From Rhynchospora pubera (Eukaryota > Streptophyta > Magnoliopsida > Poales > Cyperaceae), in NCBI GenBank assembly GCA_028095005.1, contig CM051459.1:115045431-115109430 (forward strand): 64,000 nt of DNA, given 5' to 3'. Shown piece after piece: positions 11,413 through 21,565 of the stretch. The notes beneath the pieces are model-generated. The model was not told the DNA's origin, did not search any database, and was given only the letters and a program-made list of their open reading frames with translations. The first letter of the stretch is position 1. Each line of letters begins with the position of its first letter. A program made the position numbers and the translations under genes.

Positions 11413-13383
11413 TTGTATTTTCTCTCGCTATATCTGAAATGATCTTATTTGAATTATTGTGTTAAGGAGCTTAATCTTAATATGTTTTAGGTCAAATCTC
11501 CTCTTCAGATAAATTGGTCCCAGGTGAATAAAAATGTTAACAAGATGCAGCAACAGTCTTGATCAACCGTAATTTGAGCTATGCAATTTTTTTGCAAGAC
11601 ACAGGATATAGTAGTAACATCATTCGTTCAACATTAGAAATGGAAACCATTAAACAATAGATATCTACCTCAAAATAATCAGTATGCACAAGATCAGTCA
11701 AGATTTTCTTGAACCGAAGACCAAGATAACTTGTAAGATACTTGGAGCCCGAGAAAAGAGTTGACTGAAGAAAGCAAATTAGAAGATTTTCTAAAATGAG
11801 TCGCATGAAGACAGGGACTCGCCTGAGAAAAGCAGCCCGAAATAATAATCCCTTGACTCGCGCCATTCTGTGGCTCAGAGCAGTGCGCAAAGCCTGAAAA
11901 TTTGGTGTTATTACTTTGCAAGAGAAAAAAATGGAAAGTCATGACTTCTTACAAGACAAAATGGTATCCACAAGTTAATCTGATATATGGGTCAAAACAA
12001 AAAAAAGGCCATTAAAGATTCAAATCTGAAGCCAGTCAGGTTAGGTGCTTGTACAAAATTATGAACATTCTACATTTACAGGTATGTACTGATCAATACG
12101 ATATGGGCTTCTTAAATGGGAAAAGTAACCTGACAGCTTTCTCAGCTTTGCTTTTACTACATTTTCCCTCTTTTGGCTTCTTGGTTACTAATTGCATGGT
12201 TAGGGCTTAATTCAACCCTCTTAGGCTCATATTGGTCCTGATTTAGGTACAATTTAAAAATAAGAAATTAAATCAAATAGGGCTTAATTAGGTTTATTTT
12301 AAGAACTAAGCCAATGGAAGCAAATTGGTGTCAAATTGAGGCTCAGATGCATAAACAGCACAATAGAAGTAGTGAAGTAAAATAGGTTTAAATGTGAGAT
12401 TTATTTTTTCTGACCGTTATTTTGGGACCCTAGACTGTTGAAAGTTGAAATTGGAACTTTTTGGCACTAAGGTTAGTTAAAAATAACAGGTGCAAACAGA
12501 AGTTTCCAAAACTATAAATAAACGAAGAAAAAAGACTTACCACAGCAACAGCAAGGGAAAAGAGATTAAGCATCCCTTTTTGGCCAATCCTTTTTGGCCA
12601 ATCCTTTTTAACAAGATAGCAGCCAATATATGCAGAGATTTCAAGCCCTTTTTTTCGTCCTTTTGCTAGTTAATTTACCATCCTTGCCATCCTGAATTGA
12701 TTCATTAGCAGGTACCAAAGCATGATTGGAGGGATCTCGCCACTGGGCTTTGGTACGGTACCGCGACTGCATATATGCTACAGTACTTCCCGCAAGAACA
12801 GCACCGGATACAAGCGCGAGCGTTCGTCTATATATATTACATATTTAATTTGAATCAAATCTATACAACTTTATAACGAAATAGCAAACATAAATGAGTA
12901 GTGATTCACTGTAAACCGTGAATAAACCCCAGAAAAAATAAAAAAAATGATACAATATATCAATTATTCCAATACATAAAAAATTTTACAAAATACAAAG
13001 CTTCCCTTATTTTCCATTACGGAGATATTTCTCTTGTTTCATCAGGGTGAGAAGTATGTTCCTCTTTTTTCTGGGGTTAACAGGAAAATTAATATTATGC
13101 TTTTATTGTGAACAATTTCAGGTTTATTTAGTTAAAAAGAGAATGTTTTTTGGATTAATCCCGGCCAAGCTAATTTCTTCATATTTTTCAAGTGTTATTC
13201 AACATTCTAATGCAGGTAAATGATAATAAATGAAATATTACAATAAATGAATTGTTACAATAAATGAAATATTACAAATAAAATATCAACATAACCCAAG
13301 AAAACAAAAAAACAAGACAATCAAAAAATGTGTAAACATAGAACCAATACCCATACCTTGCATGCTTTTTCAAGAAGGTTGTC

Positions 13384-13510
13384 CAAGTCACACATGAAAA
13401 TTTTGCAAAGAAATGTATAGTATAATGCTATAAACAAAATGAGATTTCTCGAACAAGTCACACAGGAAAATTTTGCAAAGAAATGTATAGTATAATGCTA
13501 TAAACAAAAT
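13384..13510. repeat. Direct repeat of about 57 bp, two copies
   Basis: The stretch from AAGTCACACA through GAAATGTATAGTATAATGC to ATAAACAAAAT occurs at about 13384-13440 and 13454-13510. It lies between the NPF and PXA1 fragments and shows repeated local duplication in this Helitron. Confidence 0.8.
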
Positions 13511-13561
13511 AATACCCGAAAATTGAACAAGAGATCACATACAAACATCTAAAGATCTTAC

Positions 13562-13936
13562 CAGAAAAGCAAGGGAAGAAGAGTACAACACAGTCCGGTA
13601 CCGACCAAGCCATGAATCAACAAGAAATGCACCGACTAATGCCAACGATGAGGCGGCACCAGATATGATGATTAGAAGTCAGAAAAAGTAGCAATCTTAA
13701 TCGTTCTCAATGTCCCTGTCAGGTAGCTTATCAAATTCGATGTTATGCCATAATATGCAAACCTCTCTGCCATCTCCACACCTTCACATGCAAAAACCAA
13801 ACTTAGCACCAGATATGATGATTAGAAGTCAGAAAAAGTAGCAATCTTTACCTTTACCAAGGATGAAGAGAACGGAGGTCCAGCCGCCAGTGGAGGAGGT
13901 AGAAGCAGGGTTGCTACTGTAATACACTGACTTCAT
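13562..13936 (-). pseudogene. NPF/PTR-family transporter 5' fragment
   Basis: The minus strand has an exon at 13858-13936 (MKSVYYSSNP... ending STGGWTSVLFIL) joined in phase 1 to an exon beginning at 13781 that reads GVEMAERFAYYGITSNLISY. A frame-shifted continuation reads ALVGAFLVDSWLGRYRT. These are hallmark sequences of the first helices of proton-coupled NPF peptide/nitrate transporters, closest to the NPF5 type as far as I recall. The middle is broken by a stop and frame change where a 42-bp repeat (also at 13806-13849) has been copied in. Family proteins are about 550-600 residues; only about 90 are represented. Captured Helitron cargo. Confidence 0.75.
13654..13849. repeat. 42-bp direct repeat pair around NPF exon 2
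   Basis: The stretch ACCAGATATGATGATTAG followed by AAGTCAGAAAAAGTAGCAATCTT occurs at about 13655-13696 and 13807-13849. One copy lies in the captured intron and the other interrupts the captured exon, explaining the broken frame. Confidence 0.85.
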
Positions 13937-14340
13937 GGAGTAGAAATTCGTCGTCAGATGTCAGGCGGCAGTGGGATACGTCGGCGATTGGGTAGATCTA
14001 CAGGCGAAGAGGGCAGCAGCTCCTCTTCAATCATTCTCTTGGGGCCTCTGCGCCGTCGTTTGGAGGAACAATCTAGCCTAGAAGGGCTGGCGAATGAAGA
14101 GGAGGAGACGAGCGTCGGGAGGAGAAGAGTCTCAGGCTTGGGGATGGGGCGGAATCGGCAGAGGCGGCGGAGATGCGAGAGTTAGTAGGGTTTGATCGAG
14201 AGTACGTGAGTGAGCCGCAGGAGGAAATAGAAGGAAAGAAATTGGAAATGAATTAGGGGCTAGGATTTCAGCGATGATCTAAGGAGGCGACAACAAAAAA
14301 TTTAGGGGTCAGCGAGAAAGGAAATAAGGAAACAGGAGCA
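13937..14340. other. GC-richer stretch upstream of NPF fragment
   Basis: Noticeably richer in GC than its surroundings. On the minus strand it could be the 5' leader of the captured NPF gene. Open frames occur on both strands, but none has recognisable protein features. Confidence 0.35.
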
Positions 14341-14364
14341 AAGCAGTAGCAAAATGCGAAAAAA

Positions 14365-14441
14365 AAGTTACGGAGTTGGGATTCGAACTCGAGATGCGAA
14401 GCTACGGAAATTTGTTAACTACCAATCCACCGCCTTGACTT
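14365..14441 (-). repeat. tRNA-like / SINE-like sequence
   Basis: Read on the minus strand, GGCGGTGGATTGGTAGTTAA resembles a pol III A box. About 42 bases later GAGTTCGAATCCC fits the B-box consensus, and a run of eight T follows. I cannot fold a full cloverleaf, so a degenerate tRNA-derived SINE head is more likely than a tRNA gene. It sits just inside the Helitron 5' end. Confidence 0.3.
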
Positions 14442-14731
14442 ATTTGTGTGAAAGGTCGACTCCTTTGTAGAAATAGCAATCTGAACCGTACATCATATTG
14501 ATCAATGGTTTATAATGTGCTAACAAAATTGTTTGGACCCCTTTGTGTGAAAAATCCTGACCTTACTAAGGATGCTTTATAAGTAGTAGAGATTAATCGT
14601 ACGACAATGATTACAATTTTAGAGTAACGGAGAAAGCAAGTTCCCAAATATTCTGCTTGCGCTAGTATAGTTGTCACATAGACTCATTAGTCATATTTCA
14701 GGTAGAGTAAGTTACAATGCAACCATTTTTT

Positions 14732-15062
14732 ATGCCATCAAATGCCATAATTTCATATTATATCAATATTTAAAAATTTTAAAATTCAAACGTTAAACCT
14801 AAACCGTTGAACTTGTTTAATTTAATGAGCGATTTGGTACTTGATTAAAATGTTAAATCATGAACGTATTTGAATTAATCTGTTATAGTTAACTAGATTC
14901 GTTTATGGTTTAATCGAGTATCAAATTAACTCTAAATTTTATAAAATTTATATGAAAATGCATCGATCATGAAATTGAACAATATCAACAGTTTAGATTT
15001 GATGTTTTAATTTAAATTTTGAAAACATTAGTGAAATACGAAATTGTGGTATTTGGTGGCAT
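14732..15062. mobile_element. MITE, family B copy 1
   Basis: Imperfect terminal inverted repeats: ATGCCATCAAATGCCATAAT on the left and the complement of ATTGTGGTATTTGGTGGCAT on the right. The inner sequence ATCAAATTAACTCTAAATTT and TATGAAAATGCATC recurs at about 29945-30275. About 331 bp; superfamily unclear. Confidence 0.55.
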
Positions 15063-16200
15063 CCAAAAGTGTTGGCACTAGAATTGGTTAAATTGTTTGA
15101 TAAAATAACATTGTTTCTTCTTTGTGATTCAAGTTAATACTTCGCCAATTTTATGGGGTATATAATTTTAAGTTAATTGTTAATTAGTCTAATTTGTTTG
15201 ATTAAAGCCTAAATAGTTTTTATTTGATTTGAACTTAATATACTTCCGATTTAAATAATAATAACTATACTAACAATTTATTTTCAATTTGATTAAAATT
15301 TTGTTAAATATTATGTGATTGTACTATATAAAAAAAATTAGATGTATTTTGGAACTTTAAATAATGCAAAAGGGAGTTGGTGATTTAAAATTTCAAATTA
15401 GAGGATTTATAAAGAAAAAAATGACAGAAGCTGCGAAATGACAAATAGAGGAATTGAAACCGTTATTGGGTAGATAGGCGTTGGGTTTGGTAATACCAAA
15501 TTAGCTACTTTATACGACTAGAACAGTGGTAGATATTATTTGAATGCTCCATTGATATTTTCGTTGCTTTTTGGTGAGCTAATTGGAGTATGACACTGTC
15601 CCAGCATCCCTAGACGTCACTCATCTAAATCTTGGTTAATTTTTTTTAATCATCAAATATCATTGGAATCAGATGGGTACTAATAGTTATTAATAGTTAC
15701 TAATGATTAGTGCAAGTTTCAATGGGGATCTTTTCACGTGCTTATGAGGAGGTGACATATGTAATGTGGGAACTGGGAAGAATCTTTATTTTGTATTAGG
15801 CGATAAAAAGAGAGACATTTTTTGGGGTGAAAGAGAAGGTTAAGTTGGCACAAAAGAAATCTCAAATAGAAACTGTCAGAGGAAGAATTGAAATTTAATT
15901 ATTGTTAAAGAGATGGTGCTGTGACAGCTCAGCAGCACAAATTATGAAAGAAACTTCTGAAGATTTACCTATGTGAGAGTTTAAGAAGGCTGTATTTAAC
16001 GAGTCAGATTTAAAAAAAAAAATGAGGAAAAAAAGATGCCAGTTTAGTCTTTTTATAAGAAAATTGTGTTTGTAAAATCAGGCAGCCAACAGAACCAAAG
16101 AAAAATTAACAAAAAATTACAAACGACTGAATACTAATTTAAGGATTAGTTGAACCCTTCATGCAACTGTGAAATCAATTGATTCAGTTATATTTGCATA
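15063..16200. other. Intergenic, no gene seen
   Basis: AT-rich DNA without a supported reading frame or recognised repeat. Confidence 0.4.
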
Positions 16201-16204
16201 GAAG

Positions 16205-16321
16205 AAGTAGAGAAGAAGTATTGTAAAGTGTGTAACTTTGTGAAGAGTTTGGATTGTTTATAATAAATTTACTCCCTTATTTTCTTATTCCCTAATTCCT
16301 AGGGCTCATCCAAACAGAGCC
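16205..16321. mobile_element. Harbinger-like MITE, partial copy
   Basis: Contains AAGTGTGTAACTTTGTGAAG, then AGTTTGGATTGTTTATAATA, and the terminal ATCCAAACAGAGCC: the reverse orientation of the family at 277-423. The left terminus is not recognisable, so the copy is truncated or diverged. Confidence 0.5.
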
Positions 16322-17860
16322 TGATCTAAAGAATTGTAAGATGTATTAAATTTAAAAATTGCATTGTTATATTTTTATAGGCGTGTAAGCGTAGATAAAA
16401 ATGATGAAATTTTATGCGTCTCACCGGTTGCCTAAGTAATAGAATTTTGAAATAGTATGAACTTAACGATCTACGATAAAATATTATAAATTCTCAAACT
16501 ATACAAAATTTTATTATACCATGCTCAAAATTATAAATTTAGAAGGGTTTTAGTATATAGCATGAGTAAACATTAATTACATTTACAAAAAGTAGTCTAC
16601 TTGGGGAATAGCAGAACATGCAGGTTTTGATATGTATTTCTCCACTATACATCTTGATCAATAATTAATTAATTATAATTCTGTAATGCATCAGTACTGA
16701 ACATAAATCTGCCTAAGAAATAATCACTAATGTTACAAGTTGGGTAGCAAATTGCTTATAAATTTAAAGGAGGGACAAGTTGCTGGTCCATCTATTAATA
16801 GAGTTTTTAAACAGTAAAAAGTTAAAAATCACTTTCATATTGTTAGATGAATCAGATGGGACCGCATACAAACTATATATGTATTCTAGATGTGACATCT
16901 GTTATCTATTATATCACCGAAAGATGGCAGAGTAATTTAAAATGCAAGATAATATATAATAATTACATTTAAACTTATATTATACTTAATGAAAATGTTT
17001 TACCAGTTACCATATATTCTAAGACAGCCCCATTAGGCAGCTATAATAAGAACAAAAAAAAAGGAGAAAAGTAAATATCAGGTGATGGCTAGTTTGGGCT
17101 TTAAAATCTGAATTTAAGTATCCAACATATGAGAATCATTTTTTTATTGTACTTTTTCCCAATATTATCAGATTGGTGATATTTTTAACATGTTTGAACA
17201 AATTAGTTTGCAAATCATACACAGTAGCTACTGCGTCGATCTTAAGAAAGCATCATAATTTTAAAAGGAAAAATTAAAATACAATAAACAAAGAAGGAAT
17301 AACATTATCCCTATTCTAAAACAACATGATCAATTCTTGTTAGCTTACACGCATCCTGGGGCTTTGTAGATTCTATCCCTTCGCTTGCAAAGGAAGGTGT
17401 CACCACAACAAATTAATAATCATAGAATAAAGAATAACACCTATATGAGCCAATAACAAAAAAGAAACCAAGAAAAATTGCGCTGTTATGGAGCCCAAAT
17501 TATTGCTCAGCATTAGTTTAGTGGGATTGGAATAGGGGTGATTCCTAGCTACAGAAAACTTTGCTGAGAATATTCCCCAGAAATCTTGGACCCTGTTAGT
17601 GTTAGCTTACCAATTGTAGGTTTAGTCACAGAGAAGTGTGGCTATCACTATTGTACATTGCACAACTAATTTCTAAACCAAAAAAAATATATATATATTT
17701 TTTTGTTTTTAATCCAACTTGCCCAATTTGGTGCAACAGTCCATTAACCCTCCCTAGCCCCCAACCTCTGTTCTCTTCTCACTTGCCACATTGTTCAGAT
17801 TTTATGAAACACTAAATTTGAAGTCATGTTTACATCTATCTAACACCTATTTAATTTAAA
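16322..17860. other. Intergenic, no gene seen
   Basis: AT-rich DNA with no supported coding region, RNA gene or clear repeat. Confidence 0.4.
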
Positions 17861-18259
17861 AATGCTAGTGTCCAATATATAGGATGGATGGATCCGTCCA
17901 ATATGATCATTTTCACATTTCTAATTTTCAAATAACCGATCCGAACCGTTTAAGATGTTCTCCATATTGAAAACTTACAAGAAACCAATTTTTACATTTT
18001 TTCGAAATTTTTTACTTTTTTTTGGTATTCTTTTGAAAATTCATGATATAAATATTATGGATCGTCCAATAACAACAATTTTCTAAAATACCAAAAAAAT
18101 AGTAAAAAAAATCGAAAAAAAATGTAAAAATTGGTTTCTTATAAGTTTTCAATACGGAGAACATATTTAACGGTTCGGATCGGTTATTTGAAATCTAAAT
18201 TCATAAAAACGATCGTATTAGACGGAGCCCATCCGTCCAATATATCGGACTCTAGCATT
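17861..18259. mobile_element. Long-TIR MITE, family C copy 1
   Basis: A 399-bp palindromic element. Its arms start AATGCTAGTGTCCAATATAT and end with the complement of AATGCTAGAGTCCGATATAT. The arms are long: AACCGATCCGAACCGTT and GAAACCAATTTTTACAT recur inverted. A related element lies at 21566-21945. Long arms are compatible with a Mutator-type MITE, but no clear target duplication was found here. Confidence 0.6.
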
Positions 18260-18355
18260 TCTCATTTAATTTAGATTTAAAAATTTTTAATTCTTTTACA
18301 GAAATTTAGATTCCTAGAGATTTAATGTAGCAATCCACTACATTTATTACAACAG

Positions 18356-18598
18356 ATGAGTTGCACAATGGATCGATTCACAGATAGTACCTTTGGTGTG
18401 GGAGAGAATAATCAGATGACGCATTGGGATGGAGGCCTACAATTACAAAGGGAGGATTATGGCTGGAATAGTACCTGGCATATTCCATCCAATCCCTTTA
18501 ATCCAAAGATTTCCAACCTCTGGGGATTTGTCGGCGCAGTACCTACTTGCTCTTTTGCTTTAATTATATTATTAGTATGTCTTGTGTTACAGTCTTAA
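18356..18598 (+). CDS. Small open frame, doubtful
   Basis: An 80-codon frame starting ATG and ending in a hydrophobic segment (FALIILLVCLVLQ, about residues 66-78) that could span a membrane. The middle is rich in Trp and Asn. I recognise no family, and there is no TATA-like box or spliced extension. It begins about 100 bp past a MITE. It could be a chance frame or the last exon of a decayed gene. Confidence 0.15.
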   Translation: MSCTMDRFTDSTFGVGENNQMTHWDGGLQLQREDYGWNSTWHIPSNPFNPKISNLWGFVGAVPTCSFALIILLVCLVLQS

Positions 18599-18619
18599 CA
18601 GTATAAGCATATAAATACC

Positions 18620-19017
18620 ACATTAATGCAGCTAAGATGAGGATAAAAGGACAAATTGTACAAACATTCCTATATAAATTTTGTTACTCATGCTTAGAAA
18701 AAAAAAAGAATTTGCTGATGAAATTAATGTTCTTCCAAGAAATAAAAATGCCAGAAATTTAGGCCCTTATCAAAATATTTTTTTAAGTGGGAATTCATTT
18801 CATTTCATTTGAATTGATTTCGTAAGATTTCGTTGGAACTAATTATATGATAATTCCAACCAATAAAGTCAAATCCATTCATTTTGATAAAAAAAATTTC
18901 CAACGAAATGAAACGAAATAAATCCCATGTTAACAAAATTGAATTTTTGACAAACCCGTTCATTTTGATCAAAAACTTTTGAGGGGAGTTCTGTTTGTTT
19001 TGGCTAAAAAAAATATA
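18620..19017. other. Intergenic with short inverted repeat
   Basis: Around 18790-18940 the words TTCATTTCATTTGAATTGATTTCG and complement-like CAACGAAATGAAACGAAATAAAT face each other, suggesting a small decayed MITE. No gene is seen. Confidence 0.35.
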
Positions 19018-19172
19018 GGCTGTTTGGATTTTTTTGGGAATTTGAAGAATTTCATATTCCTAGCATAAATTTATTATAAACAATCCAAGCTCTTCACAAA
19101 TTTACACACTTCCCAATAAATTTATGCCTATAAATATAAAATTCCTCAAATTTCTAAACGATCCAAACAGGA
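19018..19172. mobile_element. Harbinger-like MITE, copy 3
   Basis: The left end GGCTGTTTGGAT and right end ATCCAAACAGG are near inverted repeats. The inner core TTATTATAAACAATCCAAGC and ACAAATTTACACACTTCC matches the family at 277-423. It lies about 580 bp upstream of the kinase TATA box. Confidence 0.6.
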
Positions 19173-19749
19173 ATTCGTTTTATTGTACTTTATATAGTTG
19201 AAGAAGCGCATGATAAGCAATTGCATTGTTAAAGTTTTTAATTACTTCAGCAGATTTCAAAACAAAAATCTTTTAAGTTTGGTAGCCACGTGAAAGAAAC
19301 ACACTAAGATTCTCTATAACCATCTAAAGCCATACTTCCATGTAGTAAATTAAAAAAATGGGTCCCACTAAATGACAATAGAAAGCCTAATAACTTGTTA
19401 CACGTTTTACAAGTTTGTGAAACCCAACAAGAAGAGAATCCTTCTAAGTTGGAGGTTCAGACTGGGGAAGAGCAATACTTGTACGGGTGGAGGTGGGGCC
19501 ACCACAACGAAAAAAATTTCTTTCGCATCTCCACCTCAAAATCTTCGTATCTTTCTTTGGATACGTTGTCGCAATCATATATACTCGTATCGCATCCCCA
19601 ATTAACCTCGTAATCTTAATTATCTTCTTTATCATTTCCATGGACGCGGTTCACGAATTGACTCGAAGACCTGGCGCACAAAATACTCGATCTGAGCTTC
19701 TTGTTTCGACAACGAAAAGCCTTTACCACCAAGCCAAGATTCTCGCTAG

Positions 19750-19757
19750 TATATAAG
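19750..19757 (+). promoter_or_regulatory. Probable TATA box of the kinase gene
   Basis: TATATAAG lies 129 bp upstream of the chosen ATG at 19886. This leaves a leader of about 100 nt that contains the TC repeat. An upstream in-frame ATG at 19757 overlaps this box and so is unlikely to be transcribed. Confidence 0.55.
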
Positions 19758-19831
19758 TGTGCGCTTGCGTATTCATAATCAAACTCACAAAAATAGTAAC
19801 AAAAAGCAGAGATAGAGAGAGAACCCCACAA

Positions 19832-19834
<3 letters not shown>

Positions 19835-19868
<34 letters not shown>
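19835..19868 (+). repeat. (TC)n microsatellite in kinase 5' leader
   Basis: A run of about 17 TC dinucleotides, 17 bp upstream of the start codon. CT-rich leaders are common in plant genes. This one is likely to vary in length between individuals. Confidence 0.9.
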
Positions 19869-19878
<10 letters not shown>

Positions 19879-19885
19879 TTCAAAC

Positions 19886-21136
19886 ATGGAAATCCAAAAA
19901 TGGCGCCGAGGAGGTGTACTTGGTCGAGGCTCCTGTGCAACCGTCTCAATTGCTACCAACTCCACTTCAGGGGAATCATTCGCGGTGAAATCAGCTCCGG
20001 TAAGTCGGGCTGAGGTGTTGAGAAGAGAACAGAGCATTCTTTCTTCTCTTGATTCACCCTTTATCATCTCCTACTTCGGTTCTGACATCTCGAAAGATCA
20101 TCGTACCGACCAATTGTGCTACAATTTGTTCTTAGAGTATGCGCCTGGTGGGTCCCTCACCGACGAGGTCAAGAGACAGTACGGTCGGCTTCCCGAGTCA
20201 GTAGTTCGGTCTCGCACATTTGAAATTCTCTCTGGATTGGTGTATTTGCATGATATGGGTATTGTGCATTGTGATATCAAAGGCCAGAATGTGCTTATTG
20301 GGTCTGATGGCCATGCCAAAATTGCGGATTTCGGGTGTGCAAAGTGTGAATTTTGCGAGTATGCCGGTTCTCAGATAAGTGGTACGCCGATGTACATGGC
20401 CCCGGAGGTGGCTAGAGGGGAGGAGCAGGGGACACTGGCTGACGTGTGGGCTCTTGGTTGCACGATCATCGAGATGTTTACTGGAACAGTCCCTTGGGTC
20501 GGGTTTTCCGACCCGGTCGCTGTTCTTCGCCAGATTGGTCACTCCTCTGATGTGCCAATGTTACCTGATTGGATATCAGACGAAGCGAAAGATTTTCTAT
20601 CGAAGTGTTTGATCAGAAACCCGAGCAAGAGGTGGTCGGCTGAGCAGTTAATTAACCATCCATTCGTCGCTTCATCAGAGAATTTGACATCAGAAAAGAG
20701 TGTAATTGAATCATGGGTTTCTCCTAAAAGCATCCTTGATCAGGGAATGTGGGAGTCTATGACACTCAATTTGGAGTCAGAACCACTGGAAAGGATCGGG
20801 ATGCTGGCCGGTGCGTCCACCGCCGAGCCCGCATGGAGCGATGATGAAGATTGGATCACTGTAAGATGCAAGAGTGAAGATGCATTTGTTACTGATGTTC
20901 CTTCAACAAGTGGTGGGGGTAAAGAAGAAGAGGTGAATTTGGCTGGAGGTCACATGGAAACAGAGGAGTTCCAGTTCAAACCACATGGCTATGACTCTGT
21001 TAGTGGTAATAAAAATTGTTTAGAGGGTGGTAAATGTAATAAGAATTGTAGGTTTTCTGATTGTAATAGTGTTTTGTTAAAGACAAGAAAGGAATTGAGT
21101 ATGAGATTTTTAATTGGTTACCCCTGTCTAGTCTAG
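19886..21136 (+). CDS. MAPKKK20: MAPKKK17-21-type (MEKK-like) protein kinase
   Basis: A 416-residue single-exon Ser/Thr kinase that would act at the top of a MAP kinase cascade. The kinase domain spans residues 6-260. It has the glycine loop GRGSCATV (13-20), Lys35 in FAVK, Glu48 of helix C, catalytic HCDIKGQN (Asp130, Asn135), DFG (148-150), GTPMYMAPE (166-174) and DVW (186-188). The tail of about 155 residues is Ser/acidic-rich and not conserved to my eye. The order of motifs, no intron and about 400-residue length match the plant MAPKKK17-21 clade (ABA and stress signalling in Arabidopsis). The exact paralogue is uncertain. The start at MEIQKWRRG fits family N-termini. The open frame extends 43 codons further upstream, but that part is leader and TATA box, and its repeat-coded Ser/Leu run is not protein-like. 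All catalytic residues are present, so it is probably functional. The HCD in place of HRD is usual for this clade. Confidence 0.9.
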   Translation: MEIQKWRRGGVLGRGSCATVSIATNSTSGESFAVKSAPVSRAEVLRREQSILSSLDSPFIISYFGSDISKDHRTDQLCYNLFLEYAPGGSLTDEVKRQYGRLPESVVRSRTFEILSGLVYLHDMGIVHCDIKGQNVLIGSDGHAKIADFGCAKCEFCEYAGSQISGTPMYMAPEVARGEEQGTLADVWALGCTIIEMFTGTVPWVGFSDPVAVLRQIGHSSDVPMLPDWISDEAKDFLSKCLIRNPSKRWSAEQLINHPFVASSENLTSEKSVIESWVSPKSILDQGMWESMTLNLESEPLERIGMLAGASTAEPAWSDDEDWITVRCKSEDAFVTDVPSTSGGGKEEEVNLAGGHMETEEFQFKPHGYDSVSGNKNCLEGGKCNKNCRFSDCNSVLLKTRKELSMRFLIGYPCLV

Positions 21137-21565
21137 TTGGCAGTTTACTTTTGCACTTTCTTATCTTACTTTAGTTTTTCTGATCAAATTCATTTTTGTT
21201 CCTTTTACCCTTTTTGTGCTGTTCTCATGTGCTGAGTGTGGATGTACGAGGAGATGAGATCGCGCTTCAAGAAGGAATCCGGAGCTATCTAACCTTTCTT
21301 CTTTATATGCCATTAGAAAAAAAAATCGGCTATTTTGAATAAAGCTCTTTACATGTAGCAACAATTTTCTGATATAATAATTCCAAATTTTGATTTTTTT
21401 AGATTCGAACCACTAATCTAATTCATTCAATTTGATCAATATATTTAAAATATTTATATTTTAAAATTATTTTATCTTTCTTTAAAGAGTATTGATTTAA
21501 AAAATTTTATACCATCGTGGGAATGATTTTCTTCTTATTGAGAAAAATAATAATAACTTTTAGGG
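21137..21565. other. Kinase 3' flank
   Basis: Likely 3' untranslated region and downstream DNA. TTTTGAATAAAGCTC at about 21332-21346 contains AATAAA, a possible polyadenylation signal roughly 200 bp after the stop. Confidence 0.4.

Larger units (their letters stand above)
10373..12830 (-). pseudogene. ABCD1: PXA1/ABCD1 peroxisomal ABC transporter fragment (first part only)
   Basis: Four minus-strand exons match the N-terminal third of the plant peroxisomal fatty-acyl ABC transporter PXA1/COMATOSE. The last three have clean splice sites. The exons are 12541-about 12830 (AVLAGSTVAYMQSR), 11669-11893 (FLRRVPVFMRLILEN), 11125-11322 (HVDDRINNPEQRIASD) and 10373-10688 (HENWWFGMIQDFLLKYL). The family protein is over 1300 residues with two membrane and two nucleotide-binding domains. 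Only part of the first membrane domain is here, with no Walker motifs. The first exon lacks a start. It also has a frameshift at the seven-T run 12649-12655 and a 14-bp tandem duplication (12577-12604) that shifts frame again. The fragment lies inside the Helitron behind an NPF fragment on the same strand. It is non-functional as a transporter. Confidence 0.85.
8500..14592 (-). mobile_element. Gene-capturing Helitron; 5' end at 14592, 3' end not located
   Basis: On the minus strand the sequence starting at 14592 (TCTCTACTACTTATAAAG, preceded by A) matches the 5' end of the Helitron at 7237 over about 107 bp, including the stretch reading back through a GTCCAAACAATTTTGTTAGC word. Downstream in the same orientation lie broken pieces of an NPF transporter, of PXA1/ABCD1 and of an unidentified acidic protein, with introns retained. 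Sense-oriented, intron-containing fragments of unrelated genes are typical Helitron capture. The left limit given is where captured sequence ends. The real 3' terminus may be lost or may be the one at 5841. Confidence 0.65.

Noticed and set aside
13958..14185. 75-codon plus-strand Arg/Ser/Glu-rich frame
   Set aside because: It is antisense to the probable NPF leader, with low-complexity composition and no domain.
19757..19885. Upstream in-frame ATG adding 43 residues to the kinase
   Set aside because: It overlaps the probable TATA box, and the added peptide is coded by the TC microsatellite. The family N-terminus begins at the ATG at 19886.
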